DNA of 51,483 bases. Origin: Bacteroidales bacterium. GTDB lineage: Bacteria > Bacteroidota > Bacteroidia > Bacteroidales > UBA7960. The notes below the pieces were generated by a model that was not told where the DNA came from, ran no database searches, and saw nothing but the letters and a program-made list of their open reading frames with translations. Shown piece by piece: positions 19,848-32,091 of this stretch. The stretch lies in NCBI GenBank assembly GCA_003552075.1, contig PUOJ01000035.1:1-51483 (forward strand), written 5' to 3'. Numbering within the stretch: position 1 is the stretch's first letter; the number at the start of each line of letters is the position of its first letter. The translations under genes and the position numbers were made by a program.

Positions 19848-21611
19848 ATGACTCGTTTCCCAGCTATCATGACTGCCTTGCTGGCAATATGCATGGCATT
19901 TGCCGGCACAAGTGAGGCAAGAGAAGTTAAGGTGCAGGTGGCCGTCACTGCCGACGTGCACGCCCGATTGTTCCCATATGATTTTGTTGCCAACCGTCCG
20001 GCAAAAACTTCCATGGCCAATGTGCACTATATGGTGCAATCATTGCGTGCAAGAGAGCGCAGCAATCTCATACTTCTGGATAACGGTGACCTGATCCAGG
20101 GTACGCCAGCAGCTTATTATGCAAACTTTGTGCAGGAAGCCGAGGAAAACCTTTTCAGCCGTGTGATGAACTTCATGAGGTATGATGCTGCTACCATTGG
20201 AAACCATGACATTGAAGCTGGCCCTGAGGTGTATGATCGTCTCGTGGAGGAGTTTAATTTTCCCTGGCTTGGTGGCAATGTATTGGATGCGGAGACGGGC
20301 GAACCCTACTTTAAACCTTATACCATCATTCAAAGGCAAGGGATAAAGGTAGCAGTGTTGGGGCTGACCACTACAGGTGTTCCGAACTGGTTGCCCCCAC
20401 ACCTGTGGGAGGGCTTGGTATTTGAAGACATGGTGGAGAGCGCGCAATACTGGATAGACCATATTCAGGCGGAAGAAGAGCCGCATGCGATTATTGGTTT
20501 GTTTCACAGTGGCTTTGGTTCACTGGACCCAGACCCCGAAGATCATCCCCTGGAAAATGCCTCAGGCTATATCGCCAAACATGTGCTTGGTTTTGATGTA
20601 ATCTTCTCTTCCCATGACCATCGGCGAAGAATACAAACAGTCAGCAATACCGCTGGGGAGAATGTGCTCGTAATGGGCCCCGGCCATTTTGCTGAAAACC
20701 TTGCCCTGGCAGAGCTGACCTTCAGGAGGGAGTCCCGTCGCGAGCCCTTTGACTTGATAGATGTGCGTGCCGAAATGATATCTTCTGACAAAGCTGTGCC
20801 CAGTCACCCATTCATCCAGCGATTTGAAGATGATGTGCAGGAGATATTGGATTTTTCCAATCAGGAGGTAGGCCGCATAACCGAAGACATGCACTCCATA
20901 GAGGCCCTGTTCGGCAGTGCACCCTTCACGGATTTTGTCCATCATGTGCAGCTTGCCCTTACCGATGCTGACGTCAGCTTTACCGCCCCGCTTGCCTTTG
21001 ACCAGACCATCCGCAAAGGAAAATTGCACATGCGCGACTTTTTTCGCTTATATGAATATGAAAACTACCTGTATGTCATGGAATTGACCGGCCAGGAAAT
21101 TCATGATCACCTGGAATATTCTTATGGCCTTTGGTTTAACAGGATGCTTAACGAAGATGATCACCTGTTGAAACTGCGGCGTGACCAGTTTGGGCGCATT
21201 CCCGAAGACAGCAGGGGGCGTGGCGCACTCCGCAATCCACCCTATAACTTTGATTCTGCAGCCGGGATCAAATACAAGGTTGATGTCAGTGCCCCTGCTG
21301 GTGAACGGGTAGATATCCTGGAAATGGAAGATGGCAGTGCTTTTGACCCGGATGCCACTTATCGTGTGGCGATCAACTCCTACCGCGGCAGTGGTGGCGG
21401 CGGTCATCTTACTGAGGGAGCCGGCATAGCCCGGGAAGAGCTCTCTGAACGCATCGTATTTACCACTGATCGCGACCTGCGCAGTTATATGATTGATTAT
21501 TTCAGAGATCTGAAAGAATACGAGCCTGTAAGCCGGGATAACTGGAAGCTCATCCCCGAAGAATGGGTTCAAAAAGGCAGGGAAAAAGACATGCCATACC
21601 TTCGTCCCTAG
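19848..21611 (+). CDS. Secreted 5'-nucleotidase / 2',3'-cyclic phosphodiesterase-like metallophosphatase
   Basis: VAVTADVHARLFPYDF, LLDNGDLIQGTP, IGNHDIEAG, SSHDHRR; 5'-nucleotidase C-terminal YRVAINSYRGSGGGGHLTEG. Confidence 0.87.
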   Translation: MTRFPAIMTALLAICMAFAGTSEAREVKVQVAVTADVHARLFPYDFVANRPAKTSMANVHYMVQSLRARERSNLILLDNGDLIQGTPAAYYANFVQEAEENLFSRVMNFMRYDAATIGNHDIEAGPEVYDRLVEEFNFPWLGGNVLDAETGEPYFKPYTIIQRQGIKVAVLGLTTTGVPNWLPPHLWEGLVFEDMVESAQYWIDHIQAEEEPHAIIGLFHSGFGSLDPDPEDHPLENASGYIAKHVLGFDVIFSSHDHRRRIQTVSNTAGENVLVMGPGHFAENLALAELTFRRESRREPFDLIDVRAEMISSDKAVPSHPFIQRFEDDVQEILDFSNQEVGRITEDMHSIEALFGSAPFTDFVHHVQLALTDADVSFTAPLAFDQTIRKGKLHMRDFFRLYEYENYLYVMELTGQEIHDHLEYSYGLWFNRMLNEDDHLLKLRRDQFGRIPEDSRGRGALRNPPYNFDSAAGIKYKVDVSAPAGERVDILEMEDGSAFDPDATYRVAINSYRGSGGGGHLTEGAGIAREELSERIVFTTDRDLRSYMIDYFRDLKEYEPVSRDNWKLIPEEWVQKGREKDMPYLRP

Positions 21612-21771
21612 TGTCATGTCAGCGCTACTTTAGCCGGCCCAAGTCTTGATCTTTTTCCTCATCTCTGCAAAACATAAAACACTTACATAGCTCATGCTAT
21701 GCACGGTTCTCTTTTTTGAGCTAAGGAAAAATCGCTGCGACTTATGCGACACAGTAGCATTGACACGACAC
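21611..21771. repeat. ~160-bp imperfect palindromic (MITE/REP-like) element
   Basis: Ends GTGTCATGTCAGCGCTACT / AGTAGCATTGACACGACAC (16/19 inverted match), further matching blocks AAGTC and TTTTTCCT, centre CATAGC-TCAT-GCTATG. Confidence 0.6.
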
Positions 21772-21803
21772 CAGTGCCAAGAATTGGAAGAAAGCAATGC
21801 ATG

Positions 21804-23042
21804 TTAGTAAAGAAGGTCTTCGCGTAAGGTCACAGAGGCTTGGAATATGTGGTCGCCTCTTTTCAGTACCATGCGAAGGACTTGTCCTTCGCGTCCGGTT
21901 AATGCGTTCAATACATCATCAAATGACAATTGCGCATAGGGGACACCATTCAGGGTGATGATGCGATCACCTGCCCAAATGCCTGACTCATATCCTGTAG
22001 ATCCGGGTCTCACATAATGGACAATAAACTCCTGCAGCGACTCACCCCTGGCAACCACTTCCATGCCAGTCAGGCTGGTGTTGAATGGCCTGCTACGCCC
22101 TGCACCGGGACGCAAAATGATCTTTTCACGAGGATAATCCAAATACAGCACATAGCGTGTCATAATCGCACCTCCGATGATTCCCTCCCAATCCAGATCA
22201 CGGCCATGAATCCTTAGAAATTCAGCATCCGGATACAAGACCAATGGCTGTTCTACCTCGACGCCACCCAAGATCAGTTTTTCAACACGGCCAATTTCAC
22301 CCCTTAAATTACCACTTATGCCTTGTCCCAGGAAACCTGGCAAGGTATGCGCTGACATGTTGATGTGTTCCTGGTTGAGATACATGGCATGGCTGGCTCC
22401 CAGGTCCAGCAGAAGGTGCGTGGATAGGGTGTCGCCACAAGCACCTATGATGCTGGACTCGACATAAGGTTTGCCGTTGACGAGTTTTATCGGCAAAATG
22501 TCACTGCGTCTGGTTACGCGGTACGTGTTATCCTGGTATACCCTTAATGATTCATTGCTATAGTCTATTCGCATCGGAAAATGCTTAAAAAAATCGTATC
22601 CGAGGATGCCAAATACCGGAAATCCAAATACTTCAGAAAGGGGCATGACATTTTCAGGGACGATGATCATGTTCTTGTTATGACCAGTGATTCCCCGCAT
22701 GCTGATGCTGACATCGTAAGAGATGACTCCCTCCACGATGCCCTTCCCGCCAAGTCCATATAACAGCACGGTGTCATCAATTTCAATGTCCAGAAAATCC
22801 ATGATCACAGGCTCGGTGAGGATCGTTGTCGAAACCCCCGTGTCCAGGATAAAATGCAGGGGTCCAAAGCCGTTGATTTTCAATGGTATGACGGCCAGAT
22901 TGTTGCTTACCTTGATGGGGATATTTACTGCACTCCGGTCTCGGTTAAACCGGAACCCGCTTTCATCTGCCTTGGCAATTGGAGAATACACAGCCAACAA
23001 TATGCAAGCTGCAATGATCCATCTGATTAATCCAGTGTACAT
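21804..23042 (-). CDS. Retropepsin-like aspartyl protease with PDZ domain, exported
   Basis: Signal peptide; HFILDTGVSTTIL, LLLDLGASHAM; C-terminal PDZ GYESGIWAGDRIITLNGVPYAQL. Confidence 0.85.
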   Translation of the reverse strand: MYTGLIRWIIAACILLAVYSPIAKADESGFRFNRDRSAVNIPIKVSNNLAVIPLKINGFGPLHFILDTGVSTTILTEPVIMDFLDIEIDDTVLLYGLGGKGIVEGVISYDVSISMRGITGHNKNMIIVPENVMPLSEVFGFPVFGILGYDFFKHFPMRIDYSNESLRVYQDNTYRVTRRSDILPIKLVNGKPYVESSIIGACGDTLSTHLLLDLGASHAMYLNQEHINMSAHTLPGFLGQGISGNLRGEIGRVEKLILGGVEVEQPLVLYPDAEFLRIHGRDLDWEGIIGGAIMTRYVLYLDYPREKIILRPGAGRSRPFNTSLTGMEVVARGESLQEFIVHYVRPGSTGYESGIWAGDRIITLNGVPYAQLSFDDVLNALTGREGQVLRMVLKRGDHIFQASVTLREDLLY

Positions 23043-23357
23043 GTGTTGATCTTAACAAAAACTTTACCAAAACGTCTTAAAAATAATAAATTATTTTTTA
23101 TTGGAAGGACTTTTTTATACAAAGGGCAAAAAATGCATTTGCTTATTTTGCCAGCATGTCAGCATATTGAAATGGAAAGAATTCTGGAGTTTTAAGGAGG
23201 CTGGACTCGTTTGCATCTCCATTGCACAAGGCGCATGGTGGGATCATTGCCCCGCCAGTACGTTCATTAGATGTGATTGCAGTTGCCTCTGCATACCGCT
23301 GATCAAAGGATAATTTACTAAGGAGTGGAAAGGTTAACAGGGGATACCGCGCAGGGA

Positions 23358-24392
23358 CTATGCACGCGTTAATACATGTTGATTGATGTCTTTTGCGATT
23401 GCCGGACCTGCATAGATAAAGCCGGTGTAGACCTGTACGAGTGAAGCGCCGGCATGGATTTTTTCGATCGCATCATCTGGTGAGAGGATGCCGCCAACGC
23501 CAATGATAGGAACTTGCCCCCCTGATTTATGATGCAAATAGGCTATTGTTTTTGTGGATTTATGCTTTAAAGGTTTGCCGCTTAGCCCTCCGGAACCCAT
23601 GCTGGCAATTTTCTCCTTTGAAGTGCGGAGGTCATCCCGGTGAGGGGATGTGTTGGTGGCTACAATGCCTTGCAAATCAGCTTCATTTACAATCTCCAGG
23701 ACCTCATCCAACTGGTTATCTGTAAGGTCGGGTGCAATCTTGAGTAAAATGGGTTTTGGGGATGGTTTTTGTTTGTTAATTGTTTGTATGGCCTTTAGTA
23801 TCTTCAATGTCTCCTCTTTGTCCTGCAGCTTTTCCAGGTTTTTGATGTTGGGACAACTGATGTTGATCACGAAATAATCCACCAGGGCATAAAGCTTTTC
23901 AAAACACACACAATAGTCATCTGCGGCCTTTTCATTGGGGGTATTCGTATTTTTACCTATGTTGCCACCAATGATTACTTTTGGGTCATTTTTGCGGAGA
24001 CGAGCAATGCAGGCCTCCACACCTTCGTTGTTGAATCCCATCCTGTTGATGAGTGCCTGGTCTTGCGGGAGGCGGAACAACCGCGGCTTTGGGTTGCCTT
24101 TCTGCCCTTTTGGTGTAATGGTGCCAATTTCTACATGGCTGAATCCGAAGTCGGCCAGGGCATTATAAAGCCCCGCTTCCTTGTCAAACCCCGCTGCCAC
24201 GCCAACGGGATTGCTGAAGCGCAAACCAAAAAGATTTCTTTCGAGGCGTGGGTCTTTGACTACAAAGCTTTTTCTTACCTGTGCGCTTGCTCCGGGGATG
24301 GCTAAAAAAAGGGGCAATAGCTTTGCTACTGCCCGATGGATCCATTCAGGAGGAAAAACAAACAATATGGGCCGGATGACTTTGCTGTACAT
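23358..24392 (-). CDS. pyrD: Dihydroorotate dehydrogenase (quinone)
   Basis: FGLRFSNPVGVAAGFDKEAG, NISCPNIKNL, SKEKIASMGSGGLSGKPL, IIGVGGILSPDDA. Confidence 0.94.
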   Translation of the reverse strand: MYSKVIRPILFVFPPEWIHRAVAKLLPLFLAIPGASAQVRKSFVVKDPRLERNLFGLRFSNPVGVAAGFDKEAGLYNALADFGFSHVEIGTITPKGQKGNPKPRLFRLPQDQALINRMGFNNEGVEACIARLRKNDPKVIIGGNIGKNTNTPNEKAADDYCVCFEKLYALVDYFVINISCPNIKNLEKLQDKEETLKILKAIQTINKQKPSPKPILLKIAPDLTDNQLDEVLEIVNEADLQGIVATNTSPHRDDLRTSKEKIASMGSGGLSGKPLKHKSTKTIAYLHHKSGGQVPIIGVGGILSPDDAIEKIHAGASLVQVYTGFIYAGPAIAKDINQHVLTRA

Positions 24393-24415
24393 CAGTGCAT
24401 GTACTTAAAATGTGT

Positions 24416-24892
24416 TTATGTATTGTCTTTTGTTTCCTTCTTTTCTTCATCCTTGGGGTCTTCTTCATCCCCGGCTGTTTTATCACTGGCCTCATTCGCT
24501 TCTGCATCCGGATCGCTGATCATGTCTTCTGCAAGGAGTATGCGGTACCAGGCAAATATCTTTTTCATGTCCGAAACATGTACCCTGTCTTTGTCATAAT
24601 CCGGTATTGCCTCTTCAAAAGCGGTTTTTAATGCATCGGGTGATGCTTTGGGATCTGGTCCTTCCTGACCTTCATATTTCTGATGGATGGCCCATAACAC
24701 TTCCTTCAGGGGCATGTCTTTTTCGTAGGTAAACACGCTGATGTCCTCAAGGGCAGACGAACGGTCAGTGGCAAATACCGGCATGCGTTTGCCGTCTTGC
24801 ATGGATTCTACGATTAGCCCGTTTCTTGTCTGGGCAATAACTTTATAAAGTCCGGGCTTTCCGGATACCGTCATGATTTTACTCAGATCCAT
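24416..24892 (-). CDS. DUF5606-like protein with acidic/charged tail
   Basis: MDLSKIMTVSGKPGLYKVIAQTRNGLIVESMQDGKRMPVFATDRSSALEDISVFTY; small conserved Bacteroidetes protein. Confidence 0.75.
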   Translation of the reverse strand: MDLSKIMTVSGKPGLYKVIAQTRNGLIVESMQDGKRMPVFATDRSSALEDISVFTYEKDMPLKEVLWAIHQKYEGQEGPDPKASPDALKTAFEEAIPDYDKDRVHVSDMKKIFAWYRILLAEDMISDPDAEANEASDKTAGDEEDPKDEEKKETKDNT

Positions 24893-24984
24893 TGTGATTT
24901 ATTTTGATTGGTGACAGAAAAACAGATTGCATATATTGGTCGATGCAGCATACAAAAATAATGAGAATTCCATAATCCATTGCC

Positions 24985-26805
24985 TTATGAAAACATTTGC
25001 AGGCTGTGCAGCTTCTTGTAAATGCCATCCTTTTCAAGCAGCTCCTGGTGCGTGCCGGTTTCCACGATGCGACCTTCGTGCATCACACAGATCAGGTCTG
25101 CATGAATGATCGTAGACAATCGGTGGGCGATTACGATGGAAGTGCGGTTTTGCATGACGTTGAGCAGGGCTTCCTGTACCAGCTTTTCTGATTCGGTGTC
25201 GAGTGATGAGGTGGCTTCGTCGAGGATGAGGATGGGTGGATTCTTCAGCACGGCCCTGGCAATGCTGATTCGTTGCCGCTGCCCACCTGATAACTTCCCG
25301 CCACGGTCGCCCACGTTGGTGTGATACCCCAGGGGGCTTTCCATGATGAAATCGTGCGCGTTGGCAATCCTTGCCGCCCTGACAACCTCCTCTTCTGTGC
25401 TGTCTGTGGCCCCAAAGGCAATGTTGTTGTAAAAGGTGTCGTTGAAAAGGATGGGATCCTGGTTGACGTTTCCCATGAGCTGACGCAGGTCTTTGATGCG
25501 AATGTCTCTGATGGGAATTCCATCGATGCGGACCTCGCCTTCTTCCACATCATACAGTCTTGGGATCAAATCAACAAGTGTGGATTTGCCCGCTCCGGAC
25601 TGCCCGACCAATGCAACTTTTTGCCCTTTTTGTATGTGCAGGTTGATGTCTTTCAACACGTAGGCGTCTTCATACCGGAAAAACACCTTGTCAAACACAA
25701 TGTCTTGTGAAAAGCTGGACTTTGTTTTGGCGTCCATTGTGTCCCGAATGCTTACTTCCGCTTTCAGGACATGGTCTATGCGCTCTGCAGAGGCCATTCC
25801 TTTCTGGATGTTATACCATGCCTTGGAAAAGTTTTTGGAAGGTTGAATGATCTGGGAAAAGATGCCGAGGTAGCCGATGAAGGCCTCCGGCGGCAGCGTC
25901 GCGTTGCCGCTAATTACCATGGAGCCGCCAAATACCAGGATAAAGATGACCACGGTAGTGCCCAGGAATTCGCTGACTGGCGAGGCGAGATCCTGTCTGC
26001 GGTACAACTTATTCATGATGCGGGTGTATAGGTTGTTCAGGCTACGAAAGCGTTTCCGCATCTTATCCTCTGCATTGAATGCTTTCACGACCCGGAGGCC
26101 TGAAAGGGTTTCTTCCATGACAGAGAGGATAATGCCCAGCTTGCTTTGCCCTTTCAGCGCCGTAGGCTTGAGTGTGCGGGCAATGCGCCCGATAACAAAA
26201 CCTGCAATGGGCAGGAGGACCAGCACAAAGAGTGTAAGTGTGGGGCTCATCAACATAAGCCATGCCATATATACAATTACCGTGATCGGGTCACGGAAGG
26301 CGATGGAAAGTGATTGCACGATACCAATTTCGATCTGATGCACGTCGTTGGTCATGCGCGAGATGATGTCGCCCTTGCGCCCCTGTGAATAGTAGGCCAG
26401 CGGCAGATCCAGCGTTTTCTGATAGATGTCGTTGCGGATATCTCTGACCACGCCATTGCGCACAGGGGCAAGGTGGTAGAGCGCAAGGTAACGGAACCCG
26501 TTTTTCAGCAAGCTGGTGATGACTACGATCACACTGATGAAAATCAGCGAAGCCATTTCCCCATATTGTGTGGTCAACATGTTCATGTAGTAGTAGAAGT
26601 TGTTGATCAGCACCTCAAAGTCAAGCTGCATGGGCAGCAATTCATAGGTGCTGTGATGCGAGCGGAAAAGCAAGCCCACAAAGGGAATGACCATGTTCAG
26701 GCTGAACAGGCCAAAGATGACAGAAAGCAGGTTGAACAGCACATTTAATGCCAGCCTTGTCCAATAAGGAATAATGTAATGTGTGATCTTTTTAAAGTTC
26801 TTCAT
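24985..26805 (-). CDS. ABC transporter with fused permease and ATPase (MsbA-like)
   Basis: GQSGAGKSTLVDLI Walker A, LSGGQRQRISIARAVLKNPPILILDEATSSLD, six-TM N-terminus. Confidence 0.93.
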   Translation of the reverse strand: MKNFKKITHYIIPYWTRLALNVLFNLLSVIFGLFSLNMVIPFVGLLFRSHHSTYELLPMQLDFEVLINNFYYYMNMLTTQYGEMASLIFISVIVVITSLLKNGFRYLALYHLAPVRNGVVRDIRNDIYQKTLDLPLAYYSQGRKGDIISRMTNDVHQIEIGIVQSLSIAFRDPITVIVYMAWLMLMSPTLTLFVLVLLPIAGFVIGRIARTLKPTALKGQSKLGIILSVMEETLSGLRVVKAFNAEDKMRKRFRSLNNLYTRIMNKLYRRQDLASPVSEFLGTTVVIFILVFGGSMVISGNATLPPEAFIGYLGIFSQIIQPSKNFSKAWYNIQKGMASAERIDHVLKAEVSIRDTMDAKTKSSFSQDIVFDKVFFRYEDAYVLKDINLHIQKGQKVALVGQSGAGKSTLVDLIPRLYDVEEGEVRIDGIPIRDIRIKDLRQLMGNVNQDPILFNDTFYNNIAFGATDSTEEEVVRAARIANAHDFIMESPLGYHTNVGDRGGKLSGGQRQRISIARAVLKNPPILILDEATSSLDTESEKLVQEALLNVMQNRTSIVIAHRLSTIIHADLICVMHEGRIVETGTHQELLEKDGIYKKLHSLQMFS

Positions 26806-26879
26806 TCCCTTGGTTTTCTATCTGTTCAGTAGCTGCTGTCTGCCTTTTTTCGTTTTATTAAGCAGGAAGGGCCGGTGCC

Positions 26880-28229
26880 TTAATACTTCTTCCGTGGGAG
26901 GATTCCGGTATAATTAAATGGGGTAAGCGCTTTGATCCTGGCTTTTTCTTTCTCCGGGATATCCAGCCCATCCACGAATTTGTGGAGGTCTTGCATGGTG
27001 ATGGCCTCTTCTTTCCTGGTCAGTTCTTTCAGTATTTCGTAGGGGTTTGGATGACCGATGCTTCGCAGGATGCTTTGTATGCCCTCAGCGATGACGACCA
27101 TATGCTGTTCAAGGTCCCTGTTGAGTTGTTCCTGGTTCAGGGAGATCTTGCTGAGGCCTTTCATGGTAGCCTTGAGGGCGATCAGCAGATGGCCGACGGG
27201 GACACCGATATTCCTGAGGACGGTGGAGTCGCTCAAATCACGCTGCAGGCGACTAATGGGCAGCTTAGCAGCGAGGTGCTCAAAAAGCGCGACGGCGATC
27301 CCGGCATTTCCTTCGGCATTTTCAAAATCAATGGGATTGACCTTGTGGGGCATCGCTGAAGATCCGACTTCACCCTTTTTGATTTTCTGCTTAAAATAAT
27401 CCATGGAGATGTATGCCCAGCAATCCCTGTCCAGGTCTATCAGGATGGTACTGATGCGCTTCAGGCAATCAAAGATGGCTGCAAGGCGGTCGTAGTGGTC
27501 TATCTGTGTGGTGGTTTGCGATCGGATCAGTCCCATCTCCGACAGCAGCTTATCGGCAAATGCAGGCCAGTCGACATCCGGGAAGGCCACATGGTGCGCA
27601 TTGAAATTTCCCGTTGCGCCACCAAACTTTCCTGGAAAAGGTAAGGATTTGAGTTCCTCATGCTGGTTGGCCAGCCTTTCCCTGAACACCAAAAGCTCTT
27701 TGCCCAGGCTGGTGGGCGAAGCCGGTTGCCCGTGTGTGCGTGCCAGCATCGGAATGTCCATCCACGCTTCAGCCAATGCATCCAGACTGGCAATCAGCGC
27801 ATCAATTTGTGGGTTCACCACCTCTTCCAGGGCTTCCTTCAGTGAGCATGGTACAGCCGTGTTGTTAATGTCCTGTGAGGTAAGTCCGAAGTGTACCCAT
27901 TCCCTGTAATCTTCCAGCCCCAGCGCATCAAAACGTTCCTTGATCAGATACTCTACCGCCTTGATGTCATGGTTGCATTCATTTTCAATCGCTTTGACCC
28001 TTTGGGCATCATCATGAGAAAAGCCGGTGGCAATGTCCAGGATCTTTTCTTTATCCTGATCCCCCAGGTCTCTGAGTTGCGGGATAACGCGCGCCAGGGC
28101 CAGCAGGTACCTGACCTCCACCATCACCCTGAAGGATATAAGGCCCTCCTCTGAAAAGTATTTTCGCAGTGGTGCTGTTTGTTGCTGATAGCGCCCGTCG
28201 ACCGGACTGATTTGTTGAAGCATGTGCAT
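26880..28229 (-). CDS. purB: Adenylosuccinate lyase
   Basis: ISPVDGRY, LTSQDINNTA, ARTHGQPASPT, GSSAMPHKVNPIDFENAEGN; start moved to MHMLQQISPVDG because the ORF extension overlaps yidC. Confidence 0.94.
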   Translation of the reverse strand: MHMLQQISPVDGRYQQQTAPLRKYFSEEGLISFRVMVEVRYLLALARVIPQLRDLGDQDKEKILDIATGFSHDDAQRVKAIENECNHDIKAVEYLIKERFDALGLEDYREWVHFGLTSQDINNTAVPCSLKEALEEVVNPQIDALIASLDALAEAWMDIPMLARTHGQPASPTSLGKELLVFRERLANQHEELKSLPFPGKFGGATGNFNAHHVAFPDVDWPAFADKLLSEMGLIRSQTTTQIDHYDRLAAIFDCLKRISTILIDLDRDCWAYISMDYFKQKIKKGEVGSSAMPHKVNPIDFENAEGNAGIAVALFEHLAAKLPISRLQRDLSDSTVLRNIGVPVGHLLIALKATMKGLSKISLNQEQLNRDLEQHMVVIAEGIQSILRSIGHPNPYEILKELTRKEEAITMQDLHKFVDGLDIPEKEKARIKALTPFNYTGILPRKKY

Positions 28230-28251
28230 GGCTGTTCTCTTTGGTGCCTGC

Positions 28252-30186
28252 TTACCTCTTCTTGCGTTTCTTTTGTGCTTCTTGTTGCTTGGCCAGCTCT
28301 TCCATGCGCTGCTGCCACTTGGACTTTTTGACCGGTTTCTTTTTGTTGGCCTCAATTTTGGCATGAAGCGCATCTTCATCAATCACCTTTTTAAACAGGA
28401 ACATTTGCGCAAAGGTGATCACATTGGCCAGGAAATAGTAATAGCTGAGGCCGGAAGCGAAGCTGTTGAAGATCGCGAGCAGCATCACGGGCATAAAGTA
28501 CATCATGGTCTTCATGCCGGGCATCTGGCTGCTGGAACTCATCATCTGGGAGTTCATCTTTGTATAGATGATCATGGATCCGGCCATCAGCAGCGTAAAC
28601 AGGCTTACATGGTCGCCATAAAACGGAATGGTGAAGGGCAGGTCAACGATGGAATCATAAGATGACAGGTCATCGGCCCACAGGAATCCTTCCTGTCTCA
28701 GCTCAATGGAAGCGGGGAAAAAGCGGAAGAGGGAGATCAGGATGGGCAGCTGCAACAACATGGGAACACATCCTGCCATGGGGTTCACGCCTGCCTTTTT
28801 ATATAGTGCCATGGTAGCCTGCTGCTTTTTCATGGCATCTTCCTTATTGGGAAACTTCTTGTTGAGCTCTTCGATCTCAGGTTTCAGCAATCGCATCTTG
28901 GCCTGTGACATATAAGTCTTGTAGGCGATAGGCAGCAATACGATCTTAAGAAGGATGGTGAGGATCAGGATGACGATCCCGTAATTCAGGTTAAAACCAT
29001 CCAGGAAGTTGAAGACGGGAATGACCAGGATGCGGTTAATCCACGAGGTCAGGAAAAAGCCCCAGCCTAACGGGATCTGTCTTTCAAGCTGAAGGTCATA
29101 TTGTGTCAGGTTGCGGTAGCTGTTGGGACCAAGATACCATTTCATGTGGTAGATGTTATCCTGTCGTGCGCTGAAAGGCAGTACGATGGAGGCCGTGACC
29201 TCTTTCAGGTAGTCTTCTTCGTCTTCATCAAGCGCCGTACTGGAAACATCTGCTTCGGCAAAGCCTTCTTCGGAGATAAGTGTGGAGGAGAAAAACTGTT
29301 GTTTAAAGGATATCCACCTGATTCGTGTGCGCAGGCGCTCCGACCCGTCACGCGTTGGCCTGATCCTCGACACGTCATCGTTGGCATATTTGTAATAGAC
29401 TGTGCTGTTATTCTGCTCATTGTCCCTGTTGCGCTCACTCCTTGGCAGCTTCGTGCGCCAATCCAGGTTGAGGAAGGTCATGGACCTGTTGATTGCGGCA
29501 TCCGTACCAATGAAGCGTACATCGAAATCGAGCATGTAGTCCTCTCCGCGTAGCACGTAAACAAACTCAATATAACTGGGGCGCTCTTCGGTATGCTGGT
29601 TGGTGTAAGCACGCATGCTGAAGCGCTGTTCTTCCTCTCCGCTGATCTGTACCTTTTCGTGATCAGCCAGTGGCTGGTTGTTCAGGTAAGGGGAGAAATA
29701 CAGGTTTTCGGTCGACACATTCCTGTCGTCAGAGAAAAAGTGCATGGTGAAGCGGTCCTCATCCAGGCCCTTGAAAAGCATGAGCGGCTCCTGGTCCCAT
29801 GTCCTGTAATCTTTGAGCTCGGCGGAATGGATATGACCTCCGCGCGCACTGATGATCAGTCGCAGCACTTCGCTTTCCACCGTATAGTAAGCTTCCTCGC
29901 CAATGGCTGTAGCGGAAAAGTGTCCCATGCGTTCTCGCAGGCGTTCCTCTTCCAGTGCTTCCTGCAGTTCAGGGTCTTCTGTTACGATTTCAGGCTCCGG
30001 AATGGTGTCCTCGGCCAGTGCCACCTCTTCTTTGGCTTTTTCGGCCTCGATGGCTTCGATTTGTTCACGTTCGGCTTCCAACCTCCTGCGTTCAGCCAGT
30101 TCTTCCTCACTGGGAGCCATCCACAGGCTGTATCCGATGATAACAACGGCGATCAGGATAAGCCCAATGATGTTGTCTCTGTTCAT
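28252..30186 (-). CDS. yidC: Membrane protein insertase YidC
   Basis: MNRDNIIGLILIAVVIIGYSLWM; C-terminal insertase domain KKAGVNPMAGCVPMLLQLPILISLFRFFP. Confidence 0.95.
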   Translation of the reverse strand: MNRDNIIGLILIAVVIIGYSLWMAPSEEELAERRRLEAEREQIEAIEAEKAKEEVALAEDTIPEPEIVTEDPELQEALEEERLRERMGHFSATAIGEEAYYTVESEVLRLIISARGGHIHSAELKDYRTWDQEPLMLFKGLDEDRFTMHFFSDDRNVSTENLYFSPYLNNQPLADHEKVQISGEEEQRFSMRAYTNQHTEERPSYIEFVYVLRGEDYMLDFDVRFIGTDAAINRSMTFLNLDWRTKLPRSERNRDNEQNNSTVYYKYANDDVSRIRPTRDGSERLRTRIRWISFKQQFFSSTLISEEGFAEADVSSTALDEDEEDYLKEVTASIVLPFSARQDNIYHMKWYLGPNSYRNLTQYDLQLERQIPLGWGFFLTSWINRILVIPVFNFLDGFNLNYGIVILILTILLKIVLLPIAYKTYMSQAKMRLLKPEIEELNKKFPNKEDAMKKQQATMALYKKAGVNPMAGCVPMLLQLPILISLFRFFPASIELRQEGFLWADDLSSYDSIVDLPFTIPFYGDHVSLFTLLMAGSMIIYTKMNSQMMSSSSQMPGMKTMMYFMPVMLLAIFNSFASGLSYYYFLANVITFAQMFLFKKVIDEDALHAKIEANKKKPVKKSKWQQRMEELAKQQEAQKKRKKR

Positions 30187-30358
30187 ATATCAAAATGTTT
30201 TACCGGAACAACAGCCCTGTCAGGGACAGTCGTCATGGTATCCGGAATTGCCTGCAAGGCAACTTGCCTGATGTTTTTTTGCCTTTGGCAAAGGCGGTTT
30301 TTTCGAGTGCAAAGATAAGCGAAATGATCGAACTGGAGATGGCGGTAAGCTGCAGAAA

Positions 30359-32014
<1,656 letters not shown>

Positions 32015-32091
32015 TCAATTATGGTGCATGCGGATTGTGGTTTATCTGAACTCCTGTGCACTGATGTCGTCTCCTGGCTGGCATCCCCCTT

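Noticed and set aside
28230-28382. N-terminal extension of the purB ORF
   Set aside because: Overlaps yidC in another frame and is basic low-complexity sequence; the purB start at MHMLQQISPVDGRY matches the family.
30281-30302. GCCTTTGGCAAAGGC followed by GGTTTTTT as a terminator
   Set aside because: The T-run is on the plus strand while the flanking genes pyrG and yidC are both on the minus strand, so orientation does not fit; 1-nt loop is also not feasible as drawn.
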